From NCBI RefSeq assembly GCF_051020975.1, contig NW_027478158.1, positions 15,624,001-15,688,000 of the forward strand: DNA of 64,000 nucleotides. Direction: 5' to 3'. Under the pieces are notes generated by a model. It made no database searches. It saw only the letters and a program-made list of their open reading frames with translations, and was not told where the DNA came from. Position numbers and translations under genes: made by a program. Below, one piece after another: positions 37,700-49,936 of this stretch; position 1 is the stretch's first letter, and the number at the start of each line of letters is the position of its first letter. This stretch comes from Osmia lignaria lignaria. Lineage: Eukaryota > Arthropoda > Insecta > Hymenoptera > Megachilidae.

Positions 37700-38890
37700 T
37701 TGCAGATTTATCTCAAGGGAAGGGGCCTGACGCACATATTTCGAGATATTTCTTCTTCTTGTTGTTCTTCTTCTGCACAGCTAAGCTGGAAGTGGCATTT
37801 GCGGCTCGCACTAGTGCACAGTTATCTCAAAGAAAGGGGCCACGGTGTTTCTGTATCTCTATTATGTTGGTGCGGCTTCGGAACTTTTAAATATCTTGAT
37901 ATATCTCGAGAACTACGCATCTGATCAAAAAATATCATAGAACATAAAAAGTAGGAAACTTAATTCTCTACAAAAAAGGTCTCTTAACATTTTGCCATAG
38001 CTCGCTTCGTTTCCGAGATATTTGCAGATTTATCTCAAGGGAAGGGGCATGACGGACATATTTCGAGATATTTCTTCTTCTTGTTGTTCTTCTTCTGCAC
38101 AGCTAAGCTGGAAGTGGCATTTGCGGCTCGCACTAGTGCAGAGTTATCTCAAAGAAAGGGGCCACGGTGTTTCTGTATCTCTATTATGTTGGTGCGGCTT
38201 CGGAACTTTTAAATATCTCGATATATCTCGAAAACTACGCTTCTGATCAAAAAATATCATAGAACATAAATTGTAGGAAACATAATTCTCTACAAAAAAG
38301 GTCTCTTAACATTTTGCCATAGCTCGCTTTGTTTCCGAGATATTTGCAGATATATCTCAAGGGAAGGGGCCTGACGGACATATTTCGAGATATTTCTTCT
38401 TCTTGTTGTTCTTCTTCTGCACACCTAACCTGGAAGTGGCATTTGCAGCTCGCAATAGTGCAGAGTTATCTCAAAGAAAGGGGCCACGGTGTTTCTGTAT
38501 CTCTATTATGTTGGTGCGGCTTCGGAACTTTTAAATATCTCGATATATCTCGAAAACTACGCTTCTGATCAAAAAATATCATAGAACATAAAAAGTAGGA
38601 AACTTAATTCTCTACAAAAAAGGTCTCTTAACATTTTGCCATAGCTCTCTTCGTTTCCGAGATATTTGCAGATTTATCTCAAGGGAAGGGGCCTGACGGA
38701 CATATTTCGAGATATTTCTTCTTCTTGTTGTTCTTCTTCTGCACAGCTAACCTGGAAGTGGCATTTGCAGCTCGCAATAGTGCAGAGTTATCTCAAAGAA
38801 AGGGGCCACGGTGTTTCTGTATCTCTATTATGTTGGTGCGGCTTCGGAACTTTTAAATATCTCGATATATCTCGAAAACTACGCTTCTGA
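37700..38890 (+). repeat. Segment duplicated at 40598 (9-monomer offset)
   Basis: Monomers 37700, 38022, 38344 and 38666 match 40598, 40920, 41242 and 41564 at 2898 bp. Markers are acgcacatatttcg with gtgcacagttatc, ggggcatgacgg, and ctgcacacctaacctgg. The ends are approximate. Confidence 0.88.
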
Positions 38891-39953
38891 TCAAAAAATA
38901 TCATAGAACATAAAAAGGAGGAAACTTAATTCTCTACAAAAAAGGTCTCTTAACATTTTGCCATAGCTCGCTTCGTTTCCGAGATATTTGCAGATATATC
39001 TCAAGGGAAGGGGCCTGACGGACATATTTCGAGATATTTCTTCTTCTTGTTGTTCTTCTTCTGCACAGCTAACCTGGAAGTGGCATTTGCAGCTCGCAAT
39101 AGTGCAGAGTTATCTCAAAGAAAGGGGCCACGGCGTTTCTGTATCTCTATTATGTTGGTGCGGCTTCGGAACTTTTAAATATCTTGATATATCTCGAGAA
39201 CTACGCATCTGATCAAAAAATATCATAGAACATAAAAAGTAGGAAACTTAATTCTCTACAAAAAAGGTCTCTTAACATTTTGCCATAGCTCGCTTCGTTT
39301 CCGAGATATTTGCAGATTTATCTCAAGGGAAGGGGCCTGACGGACATATTTCGAGATATTTCTTCTTCTTGTTGTTCTTCTTCTGCACAGCTAAGCTGGA
39401 AGTGGCATTTGCGGCTCGCACTAGTGCAGAGTTATCTCAAAGAAAGGGGCCACGGTGTTTCTGTATCTCTATTATGTTGGTGCGGCTTCGGAACTTTTAA
39501 ATATCTCGATATATCTCGAAAACTACGCTTCTGATCAAAAAATATCATAGAACGTAAATTGTAGGAAACATAATTCTCTACAAAAAAGGTCTCTCAGCAT
39601 TTTGCCATAGCTCGCTTCGTTTCCGAGATATTTGCAGATCTATCTGAAGGGAAAGGGCCTGACGGACATATTTCGAGATATTTCTTCTTCTTGTTGTTCT
39701 TCTTCTGCACAGCTAAGCTGGAAGTGGCATTTGCAGCTCGCAATAGTGCAGAGTTATCTCAAAGAAAGGGGCCACGGTGTTTCTGTATCTCTATTATGTT
39801 GGTGCGGCTTCGGAACTTTTAAATATCTTGATATATCTCGAGAACTACGCATCTGATCAAAAAATATCATAGAACATAAAAAGTGGGAAACTTAATTCTC
39901 TACAAAAAAGGTCTCTTAACATTTTGCCATAGCTCGCTTCGTTTACGAGATAT
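38666..39953 (+). repeat. 4-monomer segment, copy 2 (13-monomer offset)
   Basis: Second copy of 34480-35767. It keeps the ggaggaaac tail and ggcgtttc of the original. Monomer 39632 ends with gtgggaaac and cgtttacgagat, which is absent from the first copy, so the right-hand boundary falls in that tail. Confidence 0.89.
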
Positions 39954-41390
39954 TTGCAGATTTATCTCAAGGGAAGGGGCCTGACGGACATATTTCGAGA
40001 TATTTCTTCTTCTTGTTGTTCTTCTTCTGCACAGCTAAGCTGGAAGTGGCATTTGCAGCTCGCAATAGTGCAGAGTTATCTCAAAGAAGGGGGCCACGGT
40101 GTTTCTGTATCTCTATTATGTTGGTGCGGCTTCGGAACTTTTAAATATCTTGATATATCTCGAGAACTACGCATCTGATCAAAAAATATCATAGAACATA
40201 AAAAGTAGGAAACTTAATTCTCTACAGAAAAGGTCTCTTAACATTTTGCCATAGCTCTCTTCGTTTCCGAGATATTTGCAGATTTATCTCAAGGGAAGGG
40301 TCCTGACGGACATATTTCGAGATATTTCTTATTCTTGTTGTTCTTCATCTGCACAGCTAAGCTGGAAGTGGCATTTGCAGCTCGCAATAGTGCAGAGTTA
40401 TCTCAAAGAAAGGGGCCACGGTGTTTCTGTATCTCTATTATGTTGGTGCGGCTTCGGAACTTTTAAATATCTTGATATATCTCGAGAACTACGCATCTGA
40501 TCAAAAAATATCATAGAACATAAAAAGTAGGAAACTTAATTCTCTACAAAAACGGTCTCTTAACATTTTGCCATAGCTCGCTTCGTTTCCGAGATATTTG
40601 CAGATTTATCTCAAGGGAAGGGGCCTGACGCACATATTTCGAGATATTTCTTCTTCTTGTTGTTCTTCTTCTGCACAGCTAAGTTGGAAGTGGCATTTGC
40701 GGCTCGCACTAGTGCACAGTTATCTCAAAGAAAGGGGCCACGGTGTTTCTGTATCTCTATTATGTTGGTGCGGCTTCGGAACTTTTAAATATCTTGATAT
40801 ATCTCGAGAACTACGCATCTGATCAAAAAATATCATAGAACATAAAAAGTAGGAAACTTAATTCTCTACAAAAAAGGTCTCTTAACATTTTGCCATAGCT
40901 CGCTTCGTTTCCGAGATATTTGCAGATTTATCTCAAGGGAAGGGGCATGACGGACATATTTCGAGATATTTCTTCTTCTTGTTGTTCTTCTTCTGCACAG
41001 CTAAGCTGGAAGTGGCATTTGCGGCTCGCACTAGTGCAGAGTTATCTCAAAGAAAGGGGCCACGGTGTTTCTGTATCTCTATTATGTTGGTGCGGCTTCG
41101 GAACTTTTAAATATCTCGATATATCTCGAAAACTACGCTTCTGATCAAAAAATATCATAGAACATAAATTGTAGGAAACATAATTCTCTACAAAAAAGGT
41201 CTCTTAACATTTTGCCATAGCTCGCTTCGTTTCCGAGATATTTGCAGATATATCTCAAGGGAAGGGGCCTGACGGACATATTTCGAGATATTTCTTCTTC
41301 TTGTTGTTCTTCTTCTGCACACCTAACCTGGAAGTGGCATTTGCAGCTCGCAATAGTGCAGAGTTATCTCAAAGAAAGGGGCCACGGTGT
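39954..41390 (+). repeat. Segment duplicated at 45106 (16-monomer offset)
   Basis: Monomers 39954, 40276, 40598, 40920 and the first part of 41242 match 45106, 45428, 45750, 46072 and 46394 at 5152 bp. Markers are agaagggggcc, ctctacagaaaagg, agggtcctgacgg with ttcttattcttg, acgcacatatttcg, and cacacctaacctgg. Private change: ttcttcatctgc in monomer 40276. Confidence 0.9.
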
Positions 41391-41563
41391 TTCTGTATCT
41401 CTATTATGTTGGTGCGGCTTCGGAACTTTTAAATATCTCGATATATCTCGAAAACTACGCTTCTGATCAAAAAATATCATAGAACATAAAAAGTAGGAAA
41501 CTTAATTCTCTACAAAAAAGGTCTCTTAACATTTTGCCATAGCTCTCTTCGTTTCCGAGATAT

Positions 41564-42529
41564 TTGCAGATTTATCTCAAGGGAAGGGGCCTGACGGACA
41601 TATTTCGAGATATTTCTTCTTCTTGTTGTTCTTCTTCTGCACAGCTAACCTGGAAGTGGCATTTGCAGCTCGCAATAGTGCAGAGTTATCTCAAAGAAAG
41701 GGGCCACGGTGTTTCTGTATCTCTATTATGTTGGTGCGGCTTCGGAACTTTTAAATATCTCGATATATCTCGAAAACTACGCTTCTGATCAAAAAATATC
41801 ATAGAACATAAATTGTAGGAAACATAATTCTCTACAAAAAAGGTCTCTTAACATTTTGCCATAGCTCGCTTCGTTTCCGAGATATTTGCAGATATATCTC
41901 AAGGGAAGGGGCCTGACGGACATATTTCGAGATATTTCTTCTTCTTGTTGTTCTTCTTCTGCACAGCTAACCTGGAAGTGGCATTTGCAGCTCGCAATAG
42001 TGCAGAGTTATCTCAAAGAAAGGGGCCACGGTGTTTCTGTATCTCTATTATGTTGGTGCGGCTTCGGAACTTTTAAATATCTTGATATATCTCGAGAACT
42101 ACGCATCTGATCAAAAAATATCATAGAACATAAAAAGTTGGAAACTTAATTCTCTACAAAAAAGGTCTCATAACATTTTGCCATAGCTCTCTTCGTTTCC
42201 GAGATATTTGCAGATTTATCTCAAGGGAAGGGGCATGACGGACATATTTCGAGATATTTCTTCTTCTTGTTGTTCTTCTTCTGCACAGCTAAGCTGGAAG
42301 TGGCATTTGCGGCTCGCACTAGTGCAGAGTTATCTCAAAGAAAGGGGCCACGGTGTTTCTGTATCTCTATTATGTTGGTGCGGCTTCGGAACTTTTAAAT
42401 ATCTTGATATATCTCGAGAACTACGCATCTGATCAAAAAATATCATAGAACATAAAAAGTAGGAAACTTAATTCTCTACAAAAAAGGTCTCTTAACATTT
42501 TGCCATAGCTCTCTTCGTTTCCGAGATAT
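41564..42529 (+). repeat. Three mosaic monomers
   Basis: Monomers 41564 and 41886 have cagctaacctgg. Monomer 42208 combines ggggcatgacgg with a type I end and is entered through aaaagttggaaac and ggtctcataacatt, both private. Only satellite sequence is present. Confidence 0.86.
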
Positions 42530-44461
42530 TTGCAGATTTATCTCAAGGGAAGGGGCATGACGGACATATTTCGAGATATTTCTTCTTCTTGTTGTTCTTC
42601 TTCTGCACAGCTAAGCTGGAAGTGGCATTTGCGGCTCGCACTAGTGCAGAGTTATCTCAAAGAAAGGGGCCACGGTGTTTCTGTATCTCTATTATGTTGG
42701 TGCGGCTTCGGAACTTTTAAATATCTCGATATATCTCGAAAACTACGCTTCTGATCAAAAAATATCATAGAAAATAAAAAGTAGGAAACTTAATTCTCTA
42801 CAAAAAAGGTCTCTTAACATTTTGCCATAGCTCTCTTCGTTTCCGAGATATTTGCAGATTTATCTCAAGGGAAGGGGCCTGACGGACATATTTCGAGATA
42901 TTTCTTCTTCTTGTTGTTCTTCTTCTGCACAGCTAACCTGGAAGTGGCATTTGCAGCTCGCAATAGTGCAGAGTTATCTCAAAGAAAGGGGCCACGGTGT
43001 TTCTGTATCTCTATTATGTTGGTGCGGCTTCGGAACTTTTAAATATCTCGATATATCTCGAAAACTACGCTTCTGATCAAAAAATATCATAGAACATAAA
43101 TTGTAGGAAACATAATTCTCTACAAAAAAGGTCTCTTAACATTTTGCCATAGCTCGCTTCGTTTCCGAGATATTTGCAGATATATCTCAAGGGAAGGGGC
43201 CTGACGGACATATTTCGAGATATTTCTTCTTCTTGTTGTTCTTCTTCTGCACAGCTAAGCTGGAAGTGGCATTTGCAGCTCGCAATAGTGCAGAGTTATC
43301 TCAAAGAAAGGGGCCACGGTGTTTCTGTATCTCTATTATGTTGGTGCGGCTTCGGAACTTTTAAATATCTTGATATATCTCGAGAACTACGCATCTGATC
43401 AAAAAATATCATAGAACATAAAAAGTAGGAAACTTAATTCTCTACAAAAACGGTCTCTTAACATTTTGCCATAGCTCGCTTCGTTTCCGAGATATTTGCA
43501 GATTTATCTCAAGGGAAGGGGCATGACGGACATATTTCGAGATATTTCTTCTTCTTGTTGTTCTTCTTCTGCACAGCTAAGCTGGAAGTGGCATTTGCGG
43601 CTCGCACTAGTGCAGAGTTATCTCAAAGAAAGGGGCCACGGTGTTTCTGTATCTCTATTATGTTGGTGCGGCTTCGGAACTTTTAAATATCTCGATATAT
43701 CTCGAAAACTACGCTTCTGATCAAAAAATATCATAGAAAATAAAAAGTAGGAAACTTAATTCTCTACAAAAAAGGTCTCTTAACATTTTGCCATAGCTCT
43801 CTTCGTTTCCGAGATATTTGCAGATTTATCTCAAGGGAAGGGGCCTGACGGACATATTTCGAGATATTTCTTCTTCTTGTTGTTCTTCTTCTGCACAGCT
43901 AACCTGGAAGTGGCATTTGCAGCTCGCAATAGTGCAGAGTTATCTCAAAGAAAGGGGCCACGGTGTTTCTGTATCTCTATTATGTTGGTGCGGCTTCGGA
44001 ACTTTTAAATATCTCGATATATCTCGAAAACTACGCTTCTGATCAAAAAATATCATAGAACATAAATTGTAGGAAACATAATTCTCTACAAAAAAGGTCT
44101 CTTAACATTTTGCCATAGCTCGCTTCGTTTCCGAGATATTTGCAGATATATCTCAAGGGAAGGGGCCTGACGGACATATTTCGAGATATTTCTTCTTCTT
44201 GTTGTTCTTCTTCTGCACAGCTAAGCTGGAAGTGGCATTTGCAGCTCGCAATAGTGCAGAGTTATCTCAAAGAAAGGGGCCACGGTGTTTCTGTATCTCT
44301 ATTATGTTGGTGCGGCTTCGGAACTTTTAAATATCTTGATATATCTCGAGAACTACGCATCTGATCAAAAAATATCATAGAACATAAAAAGTAGGAAACT
44401 TAATTCTCTACAAAAACGGTCTCTTAACATTTTGCCATAGCTCGCTTCGTTTCCGAGATAT
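42530..44461 (+). repeat. 3-monomer tandem duplication (2 x 966 bp)
   Basis: Monomers 42530, 42852 and 43174 are followed directly by 43496, 43818 and 44140. I saw no difference between the copies by eye. Both share the otherwise rare catagaaaataaaaag after the first monomer and ctacaaaaacggtctc after the third. This is probably one of the youngest exchanges in the window. Confidence 0.92.
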
Positions 44462-45105
44462 TTGCAGATTTATCTCAAGGGAAGGGGCCTGACGGACATA
44501 TTTCGAGATATTTCTTCTTCTTGTTGTTCTTCTTCCGCACAGCTAAGCTGGAAGTGGCATTTGCAGCTCGCAATAGTGCAGAGTTATCTCAAAGAAGGGG
44601 GCCACGGTGTTTCTGTATCTCTATTATGTTGGTGCGGCTTCGGAACTTTTAAATATCTCGATATATCTCGAAAACTACGCTTCTGATCAAAAAATATCAT
44701 AGAACATAAATTGTAGGAAACATAATTCTCTACAAAAAAGGTCTCTTAACATTTTGCCATAGCTCGCTTCGTTTCCGAGATATTTGCAGATATATCTCAA
44801 GGGAAGGGGCCTGACGGACATATTTCGAGATATTTCTTCTTCTTGTTGTTCTTCTTCTGCACAGCTAACCTGGAAGTGGCATTTGCAGCTCGCAATAGTG
44901 CAGTGTTATCTCAAAGAAAGGGGCCACGGTGTTTCTGTATCTCTATTATGTTGGTGCGGCTTCGGAACTTTTAAATATCTTGATATATCTCGAGAACTAC
45001 GCATCTGATCAAAAAATATCATAGAACATAAAAAGTGGGAAACTTAATTCTCTACAAAAAAGGTCTCTTAACATTTTGCCATAGCTCGCTTCGTTTACGA
45101 GATAT
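44462..45105 (+). repeat. Two monomers between duplicated segments
   Basis: Monomer 44462 has cttccgcacagc and agaagggggcc. Monomer 44784 has cagctaacctgg and gtgcagtgttatc and ends with gtgggaaac and cgtttacgagat, as does monomer 39632. Confidence 0.87.
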
Positions 45106-46542
45106 TTGCAGATTTATCTCAAGGGAAGGGGCCTGACGGACATATTTCGAGATATTTCTTCTTCTTGTTGTTCTTCTTCTGCACAGCTAAGCTGGAAGTG
45201 GCATTTGCAGCTCGCAATAGTGCAGAGTTATCTCAAAGAAGGGGGCCACGGTGTTTCTGTATCTCTATTATGTTGGTGCGGCTTCGGAACTTTTAAATAT
45301 CTTGATATATCTCGAGAACTACGCATCTGATCAAAAAATATCATAGAACATAAAAAGTAGGAAACTTAATTCTCTACAGAAAAGGTCTCTTAACATTTTG
45401 CCATAGCTCTCTTCGTTTCCGAGATATTTGCAGATTTATCTCAAGGGAAGGGTCCTGACGGACATATTTCGAGATATTTCTTATTCTTGTTGTTCTTCTT
45501 CTGCACAGCTAAGCTGGAAGTGGCATTTGCAGCTCGCAATAGTGCAGAGTTATCTCAAAGAAAGGGGCCACGGTGTTTCTGTATCTCTATTATGTTGGTG
45601 CGGCTTCGGAACTTTTAAATATCTTGATATATCTCGAGAACTACGCATCTGATCAAAAAATATCATAGAACATAAAAAGTAGGAAACTTAATTCTCTACA
45701 AAAACGGTCTCTTAACATTTTGCCATAGCTCGCTTCGTTTCCGAGATATTTGCAGATTTATCTCAAGGGAAGGGGCCTGACGCACATATTTCGAGATATT
45801 TCTTCTTCTTGTTGTTCTTCTTCTGCACAGCTAAGCTGGAAGTGGCATTTGCGGCTCGCACTAGTGCACAGTTATCTCAAAGAAAGGGGCCACGGTGTTT
45901 CTGTATCTCTATTATGTTGGTGCGGCTTCGGAACTTTTAAATATCTTGATATATCTCGAGAACTACGCATCTGATCAAAAAATATCATAGAACATAAAAA
46001 GTAGGAAACTTAATTCTCTACAAAAAAGGTCTCTTAACATTTTGCCATAGCTCGCTTCGTTTCCGAGATATTTGCAGATTTATCTCAAGGGAAGGGGCAT
46101 GACGGACATATTTCGAGATATTTCTTCTTCTTGTTGTTCTTCTTCTGCACAGCTAAGCTGGAAGTGGCATTTGCGGCTCGCACTAGTGCAGAGTTATCTC
46201 AAAGAAAGGGGCCACGGTGTTTCTGTATCTCTATTATGTTGGTGCGGCTTCGGAACTTTTAAATATCTCGATATATCTCGAAAACTACGCTTCTGATCAA
46301 AAAATATCATAGAACATAAATTGTAGGAAACATAATTCTCTACAAAAAAGGTCTCTTAACATTTTGCCATAGCTCGCTTCGTTTCCGAGATATTTGCAGA
46401 TATATCTCAAGGGAAGGGGCCTGACGGACATATTTCGAGATATTTCTTCTTCTTGTTGTTCTTCTTCTGCACACCTAACCTGGAAGTGGCATTTGCAGCT
46501 CGCAATAGTGCAGAGTTATCTCAAAGAAAGGGGCCACGGTGT
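45106..46542 (+). repeat. Second copy of the 16-monomer-offset segment
   Basis: Counterpart of 39954-41390. Monomer 46394 starts like 41242 (cacacctaacctgg) but then switches to ctattctgttgg and a type I end, so the breakpoint lies inside it. Confidence 0.9.
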
Positions 46543-46715
46543 TTCTGTATCTCTATTCTGTTGGTGCGGCTTCGGAACTTTTAAATATCTTGATATATCT
46601 CGAGAACTACGCATCTGATCAAAAAATATCATAGAACATAAAAAGTAGGAAACTTAATTCTCTACAAAAAAGGTCTCTTAACATTTTGCCATAGCTCTCT
46701 TCGTTTCCGAGATAT

Positions 46716-48648
46716 TTGCAGATTTATCTCAAGGGAAGGGTCCTGACGGACATATTTCGAGATATTTCTTATTCTTGTTGTTCTTCTTCTGCACAGCTAA
46801 GCTGGAAGTGGCATTTGCAGCTCGCAATAGTGCAGAGTTATCTCAAAGAAAGGGGCCACGGTGTTTCTGTATCTCTATTATGTTGGTGCGGCTTCGGAAC
46901 TTTTAAATATCTTGATATATCTCGAGAACTACGCATCTGATCAAAAAATATCATAGAACCTAAAAAGTAGGAAACTTAATTCTCTACAAAAAAGGTCTCT
47001 TAACATTTTGCCATAGCTCGCTTCGTTTCCGAGATATTTGCAGATTTATCTCAAGGGAAGGGGCATGACGGACATATTTCGAGATATTTCTTCTTCTTGT
47101 TGTTCTTCTTCTGCACAGCTAAGCTGGAAGTGGCATTTGCGGCTCGCACTAGTGCAGAGTTATCACAAAGAAAGGGGCCACGGTGTTTCTGTATCTCTAT
47201 TATGTTGGTGCGGCTTCGGAACTTTTAAATATCTCGATATATCTCGAAAACTACGCTTCTGATCAAAAAATATCATAGAACATAAATTGTAGGAAACATA
47301 ATTCTCTACAAAAAAGGTCTCTTAACATTTTGCCATAGCTCGCTTCGTTTCCGAGATATTTGCAGATATATCTCAAGGGAAGGGGCCTGACGGACATATT
47401 TCGAGATATTTCTTCTTCTTGTTGTTCTTCTTCTGCACACCTAACCTGGAAGTGGCATTTGCAGCTCGCAATAGTGCAGAGTTATCTCAAAGAAAGGGGC
47501 CACGGTGTTTCTGTATCTCTATTATGTTGGTGCGGCTTCGGAACTTTTAAATATCTTGATATATCTCGAGAACTACGCATCTGGTCAAAAAATATCATAG
47601 AACATAAAAAGTGGGAAACTTAATTCTCTACAAAAAAGGTCTCTTAACATTTTGCCATAGCTCGCTTCGTTTCCGAGATATTTGCAGATTTATCTCAAGG
47701 GAAGGGGCCTGACGGACATATTTCGAGATATTTCTTCTTCTTGTTGTTCTTCTTCTGCACAGCTAAGCTGGAAGTGGCATTTGCAGCTCGCAATAGTGCA
47801 GAGTTATCTCAAAGAAGGGGGCCACGGTGTTTCTGTATCTCTATTATGTTGGTGCGGCTTCGGAACTTTTAAATATCTTGATATATCTCGAGAACTACGC
47901 ATCTGGTCAAAAAATATCATGGAACATAAAAAGTAGGAAACTTAATTCTCTACAGAAAAGGTCTCTTAACATTTTGCCATAGCTCTCTTCGTTTCCGAGA
48001 TATTTGCAGATTTATCTCAAGGGAAGGGGCCTGACGGACATATTTCGAGATATTTCTAATTCTTGTTGTTCTTCTTCTGCACAGCTAAGCTGGAAGTGGC
48101 ATTTGCAGCTCCCAATAGTGCAGAGTTATCTCAAAGAAAGGGGCCACGGTGTTTCTGTATCTCTATTATGTTGGTGCGGCTTCGGAACTTTTAAATATCT
48201 TGATATATCTCGAGAACTACGCATCTGGTCAAAAAATATCATGGAACATAAAAAGTAGGAAACTTAATTCTCTACAAAAAAGGTCTCTTAACATTTTGCC
48301 ATAGCTCGCTTCGTTTCCGAGATATTTGCAGGTTTATCTCAAGGGAAGGGGCCTAACGGACATATTTAGGAGATATTTCTTCTTCTTGTTGTTCTTCTTC
48401 TGCACAGCTAAGCTGGAAGTGGCATTTGCGGCTCGCACTAGTGCAGAGTTATCTCAAAGAAAGGGGCCACGGTGTTTCTGTATCTCTATTATGTTGGTGC
48501 GGCTTCGGAACTTTTAAATATCTTGATATATCTCGAGAACTACGCATCTGATCAAAAATTATGCTAGAACATAAAAAGTAGGAAACTTAATTCTCTACAA
48601 AAAAGGTCTCTTAACATTTTGCCATAGCTCGCTTCGTTTCCGAGATAT
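46716..48648 (+). repeat. Six mosaic monomers, three with a lost TGATCA
   Basis: Monomers 46716, 47038, 47360, 47682, 48004 and 48326. The three consecutive units 47360, 47682 and 48004 read catctggtcaaaa where nearly all others read catctgatcaaaa, and two of them share atcatggaacat. This points to local spread between neighbours. Monomer 48004 is the first with gcagctcccaatag (type B) and also has atttctaattcttg. Confidence 0.87.
48326..48648 (+). repeat. Length-variant monomer (+1), the only one after 16.2 kb
   Basis: A 323 bp monomer where catatttcgagatat has become catatttaggagatat. It also has gcaggtttatctc (type C start) and aaaaattatgctag. All 147 other complete monomers from 16126 to 63782 are 322 bp except monomer 16126's left neighbours, which lie outside that span. 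Confidence 0.85.
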
Positions 48649-49936
48649 TTGCAGATTTATCTCAAGGGAAGGGGCATGACGGACATATTTCGAGATATTT
48701 CTTCTTCTTGTTGTTCTTCTTCTGCACAGCTAAGCTGGAAGTGGCATTTGCGGCTCGCACTAGTGCAGAGTTATCTCAAAGAAAGGGGCCACGGTGTTTC
48801 TGTATCTCTATTATGTTGGTGCGGCTTCGGAACTTTTAAATATCTCGATATATCTCGAAAACTACGCTTCTGATCAAAAAATATCATAGAACATAAATGG
48901 TAGGAAACATAATTCTCTACAAAAAAGGTCTCTTAACATTTTGCCATAGCTCTCTTCGTTTCCGAGATATTTGCAGATTTATCTCAAGGGAAGGGGCCTG
49001 ACGGACATATTTCGAGATATTTCTTCTTCTTGTTGTTCTTCTTCTGCACAGCTAAGCTGGAAGTGGCATTTGCAGCTCGCAATAGTGCAGAGTTATCTCA
49101 AAGAAAGGGGCCACGGTGTTTCTGTATCTCTATTATGTTGGTGCGGCTTCGGAACTTTTAAATATCTTGATATATCTCGAAAACTACGCTTCTGATCAAA
49201 AAATATCATAGAACATAAATTGTAGGAAACATAATTCTCTACAAAAAAGGTCTCTTAACATTTTGCCATAGCTCGCTTCGTTTCCGAGATATTTGCAGAT
49301 ATATCTCAAGGGAAGGGGCCTGACGGACATATTTCGAGATATTTCTTCTTCTTGTTGTTCTTCTTCTGCACAGCTAAGCTGGAAGTGGCATTTGCAGCTC
49401 GCAATAGTGCAGAGTTATCTCAAAGAAGGGGGCCACGGTGTTTCTGTATCTCTATTATGTTGGTGCGGCTTCGGAACTTTTAAATATCTTGATATATCTC
49501 GAGAACTACGCATCTGATCAAAAAATATCATAGAACATAAAAAGTAGGAAACTTAATTCTCTACAGAAAAGGTCTCTTAACATTTTGCCATAGCTCTCTT
49601 CGTTTCCGAGATATTTGCAGATTTATCTCAAGGGAAGGGTCCTGACGGACATATTTCGAGATATTTCTTATTCTTGTTGTTCTTCTTCTGCACAGCTAAG
49701 CTGGAAGTGGCATTTGCAGCTCGCAATAGTGCAGAGTTATCTCAAAGAAAGGGGCCACGGTGTTTCTGTATCTCTATTATGTTGGTGCGGCTTCGGAACT
49801 TTTAAATATCTTGATATATCTCGAGAACTACGCATCTGATCAAAAAATATCATAGAACATAAAAAGTAGGAAACTTAATTCTCTACAAAAACGGTCTCTT
49901 AACATTTTGCCATAGCTCGCTTCGTTTCCGAGATAT
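48649..49936 (+). repeat. Four transition monomers
   Basis: Monomers 48649 (cataaatggtagg), 48971, 49293 (agaagggggcc) and 49615 (agggtcctgacgg, ttcttattcttg). They join the mosaic middle of the array to the A/B/C/D/E/M higher-order region. Confidence 0.86.
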
